Origin: Paracoccaceae bacterium
Lineage (GTDB): Bacteria; Pseudomonadota; Alphaproteobacteria; Rhodobacterales; Rhodobacteraceae
Direction: 5' to 3'
DNA: 64,000 bases
Assembly (NCBI GenBank): GCA_017854585.1
Contig: JAFMHK010000012.1
Location: 30,173 to 94,172, forward strand
Position numbers and translations under genes: made by a program. This document shows, piece after piece, positions 55,420-64,000 of the stretch (positions are counted from its first letter, which is position 1; each line of letters opens with the position of its first letter). Under the pieces are notes generated by a model. The model saw nothing but the letters and a program-made list of their open reading frames with translations. It made no database searches and had not been told where the DNA came from.

Positions 55420-55724
55420 CGTTTCTTCCACGCGCGGCGTCCGCCCGGCGTCTTGGAATGAAAATCATCCGGGCGCTTTTGCACCCATGTGATGAAACCG
55501 GCGATGCGGGGATGTGCCCGCAGCGCCTCGGGGGTGTTGAAGCTGCGGGCCAGTTCCGCCTCCGACAAGGTCGCGTGAATCTCGTTGTGGCAGATCTGAT
55601 GCAGCAGCACGGTCGGTCCGCCCTTGCCGCCGCGCAACCTCGGGATCAGGTGGTGCCAGCTTTGATGCGCGTTGGGCGGGATCGGGCGGAGGCACAGCGG
55701 GCAGATGGGGGACGGATCGGTCAT
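55416..55724 (-). CDS. Small HNH-type zinc protein
   Basis: A 102-residue protein with a CPLC pair, the SWHHLIPRLRGGKGGP block and CHNEIHA, giving the H-N-H arrangement with cysteine zinc ligands. Such free-standing HNH proteins may nick DNA or act as housekeeping nucleases; specificity is unknown. The ATG at 55724 follows CAGGAACG; the long frame further upstream has no similarity and is rejected. Its stop overlaps that of the enoyl-CoA hydratase gene. Confidence 0.82.
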   Translation of the reverse strand: MTDPSPICPLCLRPIPPNAHQSWHHLIPRLRGGKGGPTVLLHQICHNEIHATLSEAELARSFNTPEALRAHPRIAGFITWVQKRPDDFHSKTPGGRRAWKKR

Positions 55725-56050
55725 CGTTCCTGTCTTGGGTTGCAGGTGAAACCATGAGGGTGGCGCACTCGGCCGGCGGGGCAAGGGTGATGGGGGCGGA
55801 TACCGCATTTCTTCAACAGGTTCGACCGATGCGCTGCAGGGTCTGGACATGGCATTGGTCCGCTTGACCGTCCTGCGCCAATTTTGTCTTACCGATGGGG
55901 AAAGCACCATAATTTCGTGCGGGGCGTGGTGCCTGCTGCGCGGTTCTTGCCGTTTTAGGTGCCGATCCCGGCCTTTGGGCTGATGGCGGGGGCAAAGGGA
56001 TCGCGCTTGGTGCGCTGGTCTTGCGGTTGCTTGCGGCGGGCAGTCTGGTC
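55725..56050. other. Gene-free stretch upstream of the MscS remnant
   Basis: No intact gene is visible. The frame of the MscS remnant stays open into the 3' end of this stretch, but the translation no longer resembles MscS, so any further channel sequence has decayed or been frameshifted. Confidence 0.45.
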
Positions 56051-56188
56051 CAACATATCCAGACCGACGGTGATCACAATTATACCGCAGACGTCTTGTT
56101 CGCGATCTGGAATGCGATCAAGACGCACGATATCGACATCCGCTTCCCGCACCGGGTCGTGGAAATAAAGGGAACATCGCCGTTATGA
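56051..56188 (+). pseudogene. C-terminal remnant of an MscS-type mechanosensitive channel
   Basis: The last codons translate as NYTADVLFAIWNAIKTHDID then IRFPHRVVEIKG, which is the characteristic end of MscS-family channels (F/W-x-A-F/I-K...I-x-I-x-FPxR). No start, no membrane helices and no pore segment exist upstream, so only the tail survives. It ends TTATGA, and the next gene starts inside that stop as ATGA, so a former channel gene was probably cotranscribed with the flavoprotein gene. Confidence 0.8.
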
Positions 56189-57351
56189 CGGATGCATTGG
56201 TGATCGGGGCCGGGCCTGCCGGTTTGATGGCGGCGGAAACCCTGTCGCGCGCGGGCCGAAAGGTTGTCTTGGCCGAAGCGAAGCCATCGGCGGGGCGCAA
56301 GTTTCTGATGGCGGGGAAATCGGGCCTGAACATCACCAAGATCGAACCCGAGGCGGATTTTCGCGCCCAATATTCCGAGGCGGAGGCATGGCTTGCCCCG
56401 ATGCTTGCCGTCTATGGCCAGAAGCAGGTTCAGGGCTGGGCCGGGGCGTTGGGTCAGGAGTTGTTCACCGGGTCCACGGGGCGGGTGTTTCCGGTGGCGA
56501 TGAAGGCCTCACCCTTGTTGCGGGCATGGATGGCACGGATGGATGTGGATTTGCGCACGCGCTGGCGCTGGCTGGGCTGGGAGGACGATGGGGTCGTCTT
56601 CGATACGCCCGAGGGGCGGAAGGTTCTGCACCCCAAGGTGACGGTTCTGGCGCTGGGTGGTGCAAGCTGGGCGCGGCTGGGGTCTGATGGCACATGGGCC
56701 AGCATGCTGGCGCAGCAGGGCGTTGAGATTGCGCCGTTCCAACCGGCCAACATGGGGTTCAACGTGGCGTGGTCCGCCCATATGGCCCCGCATTTCGGCG
56801 CCCCGATCAAGAATGTCGCCATGCAGGTCGGCGATGTGGTTCACCGTGGGGAATGTGTGATCACGTCCACGGGTCTGGAGGGGGGTGGCATCTACGCCGT
56901 GTCGCGCGCCCTGCGGGAGGGCGCGGCGCTGCGGATGGATCTGCTGCCTGACCTGAGTGAGGCGGAGATTGCCACGCGCCTTTCCCGTCCGCGCGGCAAG
57001 GAGAGCGTGGCAAATTACCTGCGCAAGGCGTTGCGGTTGACGGGCGCGCGGCTTGCCCTGCTTCAGGAATTCGGCCGCCCGCTGCCGGAAGGCCCGGCCC
57101 TTGCGCCATTGATCAAGGCGCTGCCGATACAGCACACCGGCGCGCGCCCGATGGACGAGGCGATTTCCACGGCGGGCGGCGTTACCCGGGCCGCGTTGGA
57201 TGACGGCCTGATGTTGCGGGCCATGCCCGGAACCTTTGTCGCGGGCGAAATGCTTGATTGGGAAGCACCGACGGGTGGCTACCTGATCACGGCATGTCTT
57301 GCGACGGGGCAGTGGGCAGGCAGGCACGCGGCCAACTGGAACGCGCCCTGA
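56185..57351 (+). CDS. TIGR03862 family flavoprotein (HI0933/BaiN-like)
   Basis: A 388-residue FAD-binding protein with the dinucleotide loop VIGAGPAGLMAAETLSRAG (about 5-23), AGRKFLMAGKSGLNIT, typical of the HI0933/BaiN family, and the C-terminal FAD motif TFVAGEMLDWEAPTGGYLI. The role is unknown; relatives are dehydrogenases of unknown substrates. The ATG overlaps the stop of the MscS remnant (ATGA). No ribosome site is clear, which fits former coupling with the lost channel gene. Confidence 0.9.
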   Translation: MTDALVIGAGPAGLMAAETLSRAGRKVVLAEAKPSAGRKFLMAGKSGLNITKIEPEADFRAQYSEAEAWLAPMLAVYGQKQVQGWAGALGQELFTGSTGRVFPVAMKASPLLRAWMARMDVDLRTRWRWLGWEDDGVVFDTPEGRKVLHPKVTVLALGGASWARLGSDGTWASMLAQQGVEIAPFQPANMGFNVAWSAHMAPHFGAPIKNVAMQVGDVVHRGECVITSTGLEGGGIYAVSRALREGAALRMDLLPDLSEAEIATRLSRPRGKESVANYLRKALRLTGARLALLQEFGRPLPEGPALAPLIKALPIQHTGARPMDEAISTAGGVTRAALDDGLMLRAMPGTFVAGEMLDWEAPTGGYLITACLATGQWAGRHAANWNAP

Positions 57352-57402
57352 CCATCCTTATTCGTCACAAATAGCAGCCAGAGGCAGCCACCCGCGCACC
57401 CC

Positions 57403-57999
57403 TCAGACGGCGCGGGCCATGACCCGTTGAAAGGCGTCCCTTTCGCGCATCATGGCGGTGTGGTCGCGCAGGCGCTGTTGGGTCCACGGGAATTTGGCGG
57501 TGACCGCCCAACCGCCGATATGAGCCAGCAACATGTCGGCAATCGTCATGGTTTCGCCCATGAGGAAGGGGCCGTCTTCGGCCATACGGGTCACAAGGGT
57601 GGCCTGACTGCGTTCGAACTCCCATTTGAGGCTGTCCTTGATCGCGGGCATCCGGTGTTCTTCGGGCAAGATGAACGTGTGCCGGGAGGCCATCCAGAGC
57701 GGCCCTTCCAGTTCGTCCATGATGAAATGGGTCAGGCTGTCCTGACGCGCTCGGTCAAGCGTGCCTGCGGCAAAGGTTAGGGCGCCGTGCTTGTCGGCAA
57801 GATAGGTCATGATCGCCAGCGAATCGGTGATCGGCACGCCATCGTCGACAAGCACCGGGATCTTGCCCGCCGGGTTGAACGCCAGCACTTCCGCACTGCG
57901 CGGGGCTGCGGCGATGTGCTCGTAGGGTTGCCCCAATTCCTCCAGCATCCACATGACACGCAACGCGCGGCTTTTGACGCCGCCAATGACCTTATACAT
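57403..57999 (-). CDS. Glutathione S-transferase family protein
   Basis: A 198-residue GST with a thioredoxin-fold N-terminus. The catalytic-region residues are in the SRALRVMWMLEELG stretch, and FNPAGKIPVLVDDG holds the cis-proline. The C-terminal helical domain has GETMTIADMLLAHIGGW, a zeta/theta-like N-capping motif. The ATG at 57999 is preferred because GGGAGA is eight bases before it; a TTG at 58005 is too close. It starts two bases after the holA stop, so it joins the leuS-lptE-holA cluster. Confidence 0.88.
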   Translation of the reverse strand: MYKVIGGVKSRALRVMWMLEELGQPYEHIAAAPRSAEVLAFNPAGKIPVLVDDGVPITDSLAIMTYLADKHGALTFAAGTLDRARQDSLTHFIMDELEGPLWMASRHTFILPEEHRMPAIKDSLKWEFERSQATLVTRMAEDGPFLMGETMTIADMLLAHIGGWAVTAKFPWTQQRLRDHTAMMRERDAFQRVMARAV

Positions 58000-58001
58000 T
58001 C

Positions 58002-59042
58002 TCAAGTTCTCCCTTTGCGGTCGGCCATCATGGCCAAACGGATCAACGCGCGCTCCATCAAGGCCAATTGCGGGGCCTGCTGGCTGGAACGCAATGTCAG
58101 ATCCGTCTCGACCAACAGTGAAATCGCAGCTTCAAGCTGGTGCATACCCCATTTCTGGGCCTGTCGCTGCATCCGGTCCCGGCGCGGCCCGAAAACGGGG
58201 GGACGCATGGCCGACAGACCAGCCTGGGGGCCGCCGGGGTGGCTGGCGGCGGCATGGAGCGATCTGAAATGCCGCATCGCCATGATGCAAAGCGTGACGG
58301 GTGCAACGCCCTGCCCGCCAAGACGTGCCATCAAGGGGCCGATCGCGCCCACGTTCGCCTCGGCGGTTGCATGCAAGATGTCGTCCATCTCGGCCTCGAT
58401 CGTGACGGGCGCGATGGCGGCGATGTCGGCAGGCATGACGGCCGTGGGATCACCGCGTTTGTACAGGCCCAGCTTTTCGATTGTCTGGCGGAAATCGCCG
58501 GGGTCCAGCGCCTGCGCCAAGGCCTGAATATCTGCCATTGCATCACGGTCGATCTGGCCAAGCCCGGCTTCTTTCAGGGTGGCGTCGATATCCTCGCGGG
58601 TGGGCGGGTCATCGTAGATGGCTGCGGCATAGGTCCGGCGATCACCTTCGAACACCTTGCGGAGGGCGGATTTCGGGGTGAGTCGCCCGGCAGTGACGAC
58701 GATTTGTGCGTCACCTTCTTGCCAGTCGTCCAGTGCGGCCTTGAAGGTGGGGGCCAGACTATCGCCAGCACCGTCGACGAACACGGCGCGCGGGCCTGCC
58801 GCAGCAAAGAACCCGGCCGACTTGGCGGCATCCAGCAGGGCGGCGGGATCGCCGCGCAGATCACCGGCGGCCAGACGCGTCAGGCGCATCTCGTCCTGCG
58901 CACCGGGACCCAACAGTGCCTTGAGCAGGTCCTGACGCTTCAACGCGACGCGCATGGCGTCGTCGCCAAAGATCAGGATGCCGGCGGATTTGGGATCGGG
59001 CCGCTTGAAATAACCGGCGGCTTCGCGCGGTCCAAGCTTCAT
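58002..59042 (-). CDS. holA: DNA polymerase III delta subunit
   Basis: A 346-residue clamp-loader delta subunit that opens the beta clamp. It is an AAA+-like fold without a functional P-loop, as usual for delta: IFGDDAMRVALKRQDLLKAL near the start, then VTAGRLTPKSALRKVFE. The helical C-terminal domain contains RLGGQGVAPVTLCIMAMRHF. Its start overlaps the lptE stop as ATGA. The leuS-lptE-holA order is widespread. Confidence 0.93.
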   Translation of the reverse strand: MKLGPREAAGYFKRPDPKSAGILIFGDDAMRVALKRQDLLKALLGPGAQDEMRLTRLAAGDLRGDPAALLDAAKSAGFFAAAGPRAVFVDGAGDSLAPTFKAALDDWQEGDAQIVVTAGRLTPKSALRKVFEGDRRTYAAAIYDDPPTREDIDATLKEAGLGQIDRDAMADIQALAQALDPGDFRQTIEKLGLYKRGDPTAVMPADIAAIAPVTIEAEMDDILHATAEANVGAIGPLMARLGGQGVAPVTLCIMAMRHFRSLHAAASHPGGPQAGLSAMRPPVFGPRRDRMQRQAQKWGMHQLEAAISLLVETDLTLRSSQQAPQLALMERALIRLAMMADRKGRT

Positions 59043-59530
59043 GTCCAGCTGCTGGAGGTGGCCAGAAGGCGGGACACCAGTTGATCGGCAAGGGCTGCCA
59101 TCAGCCGGTCTTCGGCGTCGCGTTCGGCCGCAGCGGTCGCCACCGTGGACCCGGTGGTCGAGTAGGACGAGAACGTGGAGACCTGCCCGGCGGCAACCTG
59201 CACATCTGATCCGGCCTCGGTTACGGCATAGGACAGCGTGCCGCTGAGGTTGATGCGCGTAATGTCGTTGGTTCCCGTGATCGCGATGCCGCGCTCCGAG
59301 ACTTCGAGATTGTAGGTCAGCACGTAATCGGGTGCGTCGGCGCGGCCCAGCCGTTCCTCCAACCGGGACACAAGCGCGAATCCCAGCCGGGTATCGGGTG
59401 GCTCCATCCGGATGCGCCCGCGAAGGGCCGTGCCCGCGCCGCCCGGCCCATAGACCGGCGTGAAGCCGCAGGCCGCCAGCGGTGCTGCGGCCAGCAAAGT
59501 CAAAAAGGTGCGGCGGTCAGATGACGACAT
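59039..59530 (-). CDS. lptE: LPS-assembly lipoprotein LptE
   Basis: A 163-residue lipoprotein. [20 protein letters not shown] leads to the lipobox cysteine in [14 protein letters not shown], the classic LptE opening. The beta-rich body includes [20 protein letters not shown]. With LptD it forms the outer-membrane LPS translocon. The start lies 14 bases inside the leuS coding end, so it depends on leuS translation; no other start has support. Confidence 0.93.
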   Translation of the reverse strand: MSSSDRRTFLTLLAAAPLAACGFTPVYGPGGAGTALRGRIRMEPPDTRLGFALVSRLEERLGRADAPDYVLTYNLEVSERGIAITGTNDITRINLSGTLSYAVTEAGSDVQVAAGQVSTFSSYSTTGSTVATAAAERDAEDRLMAALADQLVSRLLATSSSWT

Positions 59531-62093
59531 TGACGATACGGCCCGGTACGACGATGAGCTTCTTGGGCTGACCCCCGGCCAGCGCCCTTTGCACAGCGTC
59601 ATCCGCCAGCGCCAGCTTTTCAACCTCTTCCTTCTGCAGATCACGGGGAACGGTAATTTCGGACCGTCGTTTACCGTTGATCTGAATGGGAAGTGTCACG
59701 GTATCTTCGACCATCATGGCCGCATCGGCCACCGGCCATGGCGCATTGGCGATCAGGCCTTCGCCAGACTGTTGGGCCCAGATGTCTTCGGCCAGATGCG
59801 GTGTCATTGGCGACATGAGTTGCGCCAGCGCCATCATCGCCTGCCTTTGCGTGGTATATGACGCCTTGGATTTCGACAGGACATTGGTGAAGGCATAAAG
59901 CTTGGCGATGGCTGCGTTGAAGCCGAAGCTTTCGACGCCCATGGTCACGTCATGGATTGTTCGGTGCACCGCGCGCAGCAGATCTTCGTCGCCCGCGCCC
60001 GGAGCGGTCCGGTCCATGGCGACGATCCGATCACTGAGAGACCAGACCCGGCCAAGATGCTTGTAGGCGGCCTCTGCCCCGCTGGCGGTCCATTCCACGT
60101 CCCGTTCGGGTGGCGAATCAGACAGCACGAACCAGCGCGCGGTATCGGCGCCGTATTGGGCGATGATGGCGACGGGATCGACCACGTTGTTCTTTGACTT
60201 GGACATCTTGGCCGAGGGAATCACCTCGGCCTGCTGCCCGTCGGCCTTGAGGAAGGCGCCGCCGTCGCGCAATTCGACCTCTTCAGGGTAATGATAGACG
60301 GGGCGGCCATCTTGTTCGCGGGTGGTTTTGTAGATCGCGTGGGTGACCATGCCTTGGGTGAACAGCGCGTCAAAAGGCTCGCGCGCGGAATCGGGCAGAT
60401 GCCCCGTAATGTTCATCGCCCGGGCGAAGAAGCGGGAATACAGCAGGTGGAGAATCGCGTGTTCTACCCCGCCGATGTATTGATCGACGTTCATCCAATA
60501 GGCGGCATCTTCGGCGACGGTCGGGGTATCGGCATGGGGCGCGGTGAACCGGGCATAATACCATGACGAATCGACGAACGTGTCCATCGTGTCGGTTTCG
60601 CGTTTGGCGGGGGCGCCGCACGATGGGCACGGCACGTCACGCCACGTCGGGTGACGGTCAAGCGGATTGCCGGGGATGTCAAAGCTGACGTCCTTGGGCA
60701 GTTCGACCGGTAGATTTTCCTTCTTTTCGGGCACCACACCACAGGCTTCGCAATGCACGACCGGAATCGGGCAGCCCCAATAACGCTGCCGCGACAGGCC
60801 CCAGTCGCGCAGGCGGAACTTGGTAACGCCCTGACCAACCCCACTGGATTCGCAAAACGCGATGGCGGTATCGACCCCGTCGGTGCCGGTCTGGGTGCCT
60901 TTGCCGGCGAATCCCCTGATGTAGTGGACGGATTCGGTTTTCGGCGGCACGTAGGCTGCGCCGCCGTCTTCGGGCAGGGTGTGATCCGCATCATCCACGG
61001 GGGCATAGGTCGAAACCACCGGCAGATCGTATTTGCGGGCGAAATCGAGGTCGCGCTGATCATGCGCGGGGCAGCCGAAGATTGCGCCGGTGCCGTAATC
61101 CATCAAGATGAAGTTCGCGATATAGACGGGAAGTTCCCAAGCAGTATCAAAGGGATGGCGAACGCGCAGGCCGGTATCGAGGCCCATCTTCTCGGCTTTC
61201 TCCAACGCCTCCTCGGTCGTGCCGCCTTTGCGGCAGGCGGCGCAGAAGGCCGCAACCTCGGGGTTGTGCGCCTCAAGCTCCTTGGCAAGGGGATGGTCGG
61301 GTGAAATGCCCACAAAGCTGGCCCCCAGCAACGTATCGGGGCGGGTGGTATACACCTCAACCCGGTCATGGCCCCCACGGGGTTCGGTCAGGCCAAAGGC
61401 GAATTGCAGGCCGCGCGACCGCCCGATCCAGTTGGATTGCATCAGTTTGACCTTGGCAGGCCAGTTATCCAGCGTATCGAGGGCGTCCAGAAGTTCGCCC
61501 GCCATATCGCTGATCTTGAAGAACCATTGGGTCAGGTCGCGGCGTTCAACCTCGGCGCCGGATCGCCATCCCTTGCCATCAATGACCTGTTCATTGGCCA
61601 ACACGGTCATATCGACCGGATCCCAATTGACCGTCGCGTTCTTGCGATCAATCAGGCCAGCGGCAAGCATATCAAGGAACAAAGCCTGCTGTTTGCCGTA
61701 GTATTCCGGTGTGCAGGTGGCGAATTCGCGGCTCCAGTCGATGGAAAAACCAAGCGGCTTCATCTGGGCGCGCATGTCGTCGATATTCTTGAAGGTCCAG
61801 TCCGCGGGGTGAATGCCGCGTTCCATCGCGGCATTTTCGGCCGCCAGACCAAAGGCATCCCAGCCCATCGGGTGCAGCACGTTGTGGCCCGTGGCGATCT
61901 TGTAGCGCGCGATGACGTCGCCCATGGTGTAATTGCGCACATGCCCGATGTGGATGCGCCCCGATGGGTAGGGAAACATCTCGAGCACGTAATACTTGGG
62001 TTTTGCCGCGTCACGTTTGGCCAGAAAGGTGCCGGCGTCATCCCAGGCCGCTTGCCATTTGGGTTCCAGAGCTGCGGGATCATAGCGGGACAT
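59517..62093 (-). CDS. leuS: Leucyl-tRNA synthetase
   Basis: An 858-residue class Ia synthetase, normal length. The HIGH motif is at 48-51 ([13 protein letters not shown]), the editing (CP1) domain follows with its family blocks, KMSKS lies near 626 ([14 protein letters not shown]), and the C-terminal anticodon-binding domain ends in GRIVNVVI. It charges tRNA-Leu. First gene of a cluster with lptE, holA and a GST gene; a terminator from the preceding gene precedes it. Confidence 0.97.
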   Translation of the reverse strand: MSRYDPAALEPKWQAAWDDAGTFLAKRDAAKPKYYVLEMFPYPSGRIHIGHVRNYTMGDVIARYKIATGHNVLHPMGWDAFGLAAENAAMERGIHPADWTFKNIDDMRAQMKPLGFSIDWSREFATCTPEYYGKQQALFLDMLAAGLIDRKNATVNWDPVDMTVLANEQVIDGKGWRSGAEVERRDLTQWFFKISDMAGELLDALDTLDNWPAKVKLMQSNWIGRSRGLQFAFGLTEPRGGHDRVEVYTTRPDTLLGASFVGISPDHPLAKELEAHNPEVAAFCAACRKGGTTEEALEKAEKMGLDTGLRVRHPFDTAWELPVYIANFILMDYGTGAIFGCPAHDQRDLDFARKYDLPVVSTYAPVDDADHTLPEDGGAAYVPPKTESVHYIRGFAGKGTQTGTDGVDTAIAFCESSGVGQGVTKFRLRDWGLSRQRYWGCPIPVVHCEACGVVPEKKENLPVELPKDVSFDIPGNPLDRHPTWRDVPCPSCGAPAKRETDTMDTFVDSSWYYARFTAPHADTPTVAEDAAYWMNVDQYIGGVEHAILHLLYSRFFARAMNITGHLPDSAREPFDALFTQGMVTHAIYKTTREQDGRPVYHYPEEVELRDGGAFLKADGQQAEVIPSAKMSKSKNNVVDPVAIIAQYGADTARWFVLSDSPPERDVEWTASGAEAAYKHLGRVWSLSDRIVAMDRTAPGAGDEDLLRAVHRTIHDVTMGVESFGFNAAIAKLYAFTNVLSKSKASYTTQRQAMMALAQLMSPMTPHLAEDIWAQQSGEGLIANAPWPVADAAMMVEDTVTLPIQINGKRRSEITVPRDLQKEEVEKLALADDAVQRALAGGQPKKLIVVPGRIVNVVI

Positions 62094-62110
62094 CGGATTT
62101 CCTTAATCTC

Positions 62111-62141
62111 AAACGAAAACGCCGGGCACATTGGCCCGGCG
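62111..62141 (-). terminator. Terminator of the DUF3576 gene, before leuS
   Basis: On the minus strand an 8-bp stem CGCCGGGC / GCCCGGCG (62120-62127 with 62134-62141) with a six-base loop is followed by TTTTCGTTT. It ends the upstream transcript 18 bases before the leuS start. Confidence 0.82.
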
Positions 62142-62170
62142 GTCTGTGTAGGGGCCGTGCGGCGCGCGGT

Positions 62171-62674
62171 CTAGAGGCCAGAATCGCGGATGCGCAGCTG
62201 ACGCGCGCGCGTCAGAATCGCGTCTTCGATGGCGCGTGCGGTTTCACGATCGACCGCGCCATTACGGCTTTGCACGGCGACGCGCAGGGCGCGAGCCTCC
62301 AGCGCGGGGTCCTGTATGTATACGGTGGCGCGATACGCGCGGCTGCCGCCCGGTGGGGTGCCATAGTCAAAGGAAATGACGCCCGAGAACGGGTCGGCCG
62401 CTTCGATCGGCATGAAATCGAGAATCTCGAGCGACGCGTTCCAGAGGTAACGGTTCACTTCAACCGTGACGTTGGGGTCGTCGTTGTTCTGGAACAGGTC
62501 AAAGACTGACGAGCGGTTGTTCCGCACCGGAATAGCACCGGCTTCCTGCAGCTGCGCGCGAGTCTCGGCGCTCATCTGATTCCGCAATATTCCATCGCCA
62601 CCGCGACTGCACGCGGCAGTTCCCAGAACGAGGGTCCCCAAAACAACTAGTGTCGCAACATGGCGCATCTGCAT
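62171..62674 (-). CDS. DUF3576 lipoprotein
   Basis: A 167-residue protein of the DUF3576 family. It starts with a lipoprotein signal (MQMRHVATLVVLGTLVLGTA with a lipobox cysteine at ACSRGG). The body has VEVNRYLWNASLEILDFMPI, then VISFDYGTPPGGSRAYRATV and ARAIEDAILTRARQLRI, all family landmarks. Function unknown; outer-membrane or periplasmic, inferred. An ATG at 62668 is an alternative start. AAAGG precedes 62674. Divergent from the porin gene across a 246-base gap. Confidence 0.9.
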   Translation of the reverse strand: MQMRHVATLVVLGTLVLGTAACSRGGDGILRNQMSAETRAQLQEAGAIPVRNNRSSVFDLFQNNDDPNVTVEVNRYLWNASLEILDFMPIEAADPFSGVISFDYGTPPGGSRAYRATVYIQDPALEARALRVAVQSRNGAVDRETARAIEDAILTRARQLRIRDSGL

Positions 62675-62920
62675 CTATGGCCGCCTTTCCGATCGGTCGG
62701 TTCTCATACGCTTTGGTATATGACACCCCCCAAGGCGGCAAGGGGCCAATGAAATGGGCGAGTTGCCGCCACTGTGGCAAGTCTGCATCACGCGGGCCGC
62801 AAGATCGGATGGCTGTCCGACCCTTTGTTGCAATCATCGGGTGGAGGGGCGAAAGAAGGGCATACTCATTCGGAATCCACCGGGTTGAGGTGTATGAAAT
62901 TTTAAATCGAGGGAAAAACC

Positions 62921-63943
62921 ATGAAAAAGGTTCTCTTTGCTACGACTGCCCTGGTGGCCACCGCTGGTGTTGCATCTGCTGATGTTGCCCTGTCGGGTTG
63001 GGCTGAAATGGGTATCTACGGTGGCGACGGCGTCAACGAAGGCTTCTTTCAGGACATCGACGTAAGCTTCACCATGTCCGGTCAAACCGACAACGGCCTG
63101 ACCTTCGGCGCTGGCGTCGATCTGGACGAAAATGGCGCGTTCACTCCGGAAGATGATGGCGGCGCGACCGTATTCATCTCGGGCGATTTCGGCACCGTCA
63201 CCATGGGTGACACCGATGGCGCGCTTGATTGGGCCATGACCGAAGCTTGGGTTGGCAATGCTGGCTCGCTGGCAGACGATGAAACCGGGCACGCTGGTGC
63301 ACTGGGTTCGTACCTGGACGGCGCCTATGACGGCCAGATCCTGCGCTACAACTACTCCGTCGGCGACTTCGGCGTGGCCGTGTCGGTCGAAATGGACGAC
63401 GCAGGTATTCGTGACGTAGGTTACGGCATCGGCTTCCGCTACAGCATGGATCTGGGCGGCGCGGACCTGAGCCTCGGCCTGGGTTATCAGGAAGCGACCT
63501 ATATTTCTTCCTCAACCGGCGTACTGACGATCGCAACGATCGGCATCGATGATTACCTCGGTGTGCCTGCCAACTATCAGGTTGAAGTTGATGCGATCGG
63601 CGTCAGCGCCGCAGTATCGACCGACATGGGCCTGAGCGCAGCTCTGACCTACACGCAGTTCGATGCGTCCTATGCCGACGGTACCGGCGAAATGGATCAC
63701 ATCGGTGTTGGCGTCGGTTACACAACCGGCCCGATCACTGTGTCGGCTAACTGGGGTCGCTTCGACGGTTCGTTCATGCCGGGTCAAGTCATCGACACCA
63801 CCGGCTACGGTTTGGCAGCTGCCTATGACCTGGGTGGCGGTCTGTCGATGCACCTCGGTTACGGCAACTCCGACGTTGCTGGCACCAGCGGTGCACCTGG
63901 CGAGTTCCAGACCTGGTCGTTCGGCGCGGCAATGTCCTTCTGA
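62921..63943 (+). CDS. Gram-negative porin
   Basis: A 340-residue outer-membrane porin (Porin_4 type). Signal peptide MKKVLFATTALVATAGVASA, then DVALSGWAEMGIYGG. The body alternates short amphipathic strands through GQTDNGLTFGAGVDLDENGA, MGDTDGALDWAMTEA and a C-terminal strand ending in phenylalanine (SFGAAMSF), the signal read by BamA. The protein is very acidic, as for porins of marine bacteria. GAGGGAAAAACC precedes the ATG. A terminator follows. Substrate range is unknown. Confidence 0.95.
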   Translation: MKKVLFATTALVATAGVASADVALSGWAEMGIYGGDGVNEGFFQDIDVSFTMSGQTDNGLTFGAGVDLDENGAFTPEDDGGATVFISGDFGTVTMGDTDGALDWAMTEAWVGNAGSLADDETGHAGALGSYLDGAYDGQILRYNYSVGDFGVAVSVEMDDAGIRDVGYGIGFRYSMDLGGADLSLGLGYQEATYISSSTGVLTIATIGIDDYLGVPANYQVEVDAIGVSAAVSTDMGLSAALTYTQFDASYADGTGEMDHIGVGVGYTTGPITVSANWGRFDGSFMPGQVIDTTGYGLAAAYDLGGGLSMHLGYGNSDVAGTSGAPGEFQTWSFGAAMSF

Positions 63944-63966
63944 TCCACCCGGATCATTCGGAATGG

Positions 63967-63998
63967 AAAGAGCGGGCCTTGCGCCCGCTCTTTTCTTT
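63967..63998 (+). terminator. Rho-independent terminator of the porin gene
   Basis: An 11-bp stem (63967-63977 with 63983-63993, core AGAGCGGGC and GCCCGCTCT) with a five-base loop, followed by T-rich bases at the right edge of the window. Confidence 0.93.
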
Positions 63999-64000
63999 TG

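Overview
The window reads as one stretch of chromosome from a marine-type alphaproteobacterium of the Rhodobacterales (roseobacter lineage). The signs are high GC, a CcrM-type GANTC methyltransferase, an imuA-imuB-dnaE2 cassette behind an alphaproteobacterial LexA box (GAAC-N7-GAAC), a three-gene petABC operon, and many small families that I know mainly from Rhodobacterales (DUF4170, DUF2125, DUF3576, TIGR03862 flavoprotein, DUF721). This placement comes from gene content, not from a database search. Coding density is high. I see no insertion sequence, prophage, rRNA operon or CRISPR array.

Layout. 0-9.6 kb: a YHYH-domain secreted protein, dapD, a LOG-family nucleotide hydrolase, a phytase-like esterase with the murein endopeptidase mepA, an Atg22-like MFS transporter, a thioesterase, a YggT protein, periplasmic msrA, and a class IV aminotransferase paired with a small sulfotransferase-like protein. 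9.7-15.3 kb: AMP nucleosidase, HU, an EamA transporter, two paralogous membrane-anchored proteins of unknown function with a pilin-like N-terminus, and aroC. 15.4-18.8 kb: TPP riboswitch and thiBPQ thiamine uptake operon. 18.8-26.1 kb, mostly on the minus strand: petABC, GNAT, glutathione transferase, PaiB-like protein, mtaB, dapF. 26.4-34.7 kb: tRNA-Lys, SOS mutagenesis cassette imuA-imuB-dnaE2, sdaA, a LacI regulator, tRNA-Arg.

34.7-40.7 kb is the most accessory-looking part. It has gene-poor DNA behind tRNA-Arg, an orphan exported protein, a BciB/F420-hydrogenase-beta-like iron-sulfur flavoprotein, a JmjC/cupin oxygenase divergent from a small Tat-exported tyrosine/glycine-rich peptide, a two-helix membrane protein ending in a winged-helix DNA-binding domain, and two further small secreted proteins. 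40.7-64 kb returns to housekeeping: rnhB, ccrM, alkB, mutY, a DUF721/DsbA-like/CoA-transferase cluster, lpxK-waaA for lipopolysaccharide, DUF4170, cysQ-pmbA, DUF2125, an SDR/enoyl-CoA hydratase pair, an HNH protein, a decayed MscS channel, a TIGR03862 flavoprotein, leuS-lptE-holA-GST, a DUF3576 lipoprotein and a porin.

The most interesting signals are these: (1) the JmjC oxygenase next to a Tat-exported small peptide, a possible enzyme-substrate pair; (2) an element made of four TGCAT-like blocks exactly 11 bp apart, present twice in the window (8.83 kb and 35.8 kb) with 24 of 26 core bases identical; (3) tandem paralogs that join a Flp-pilin-like N-terminus to a beta-rich ectodomain; (4) three GANTC sites packed just upstream of ccrM; (5) a perfect 8-bp-arm palindrome in the petA leader.
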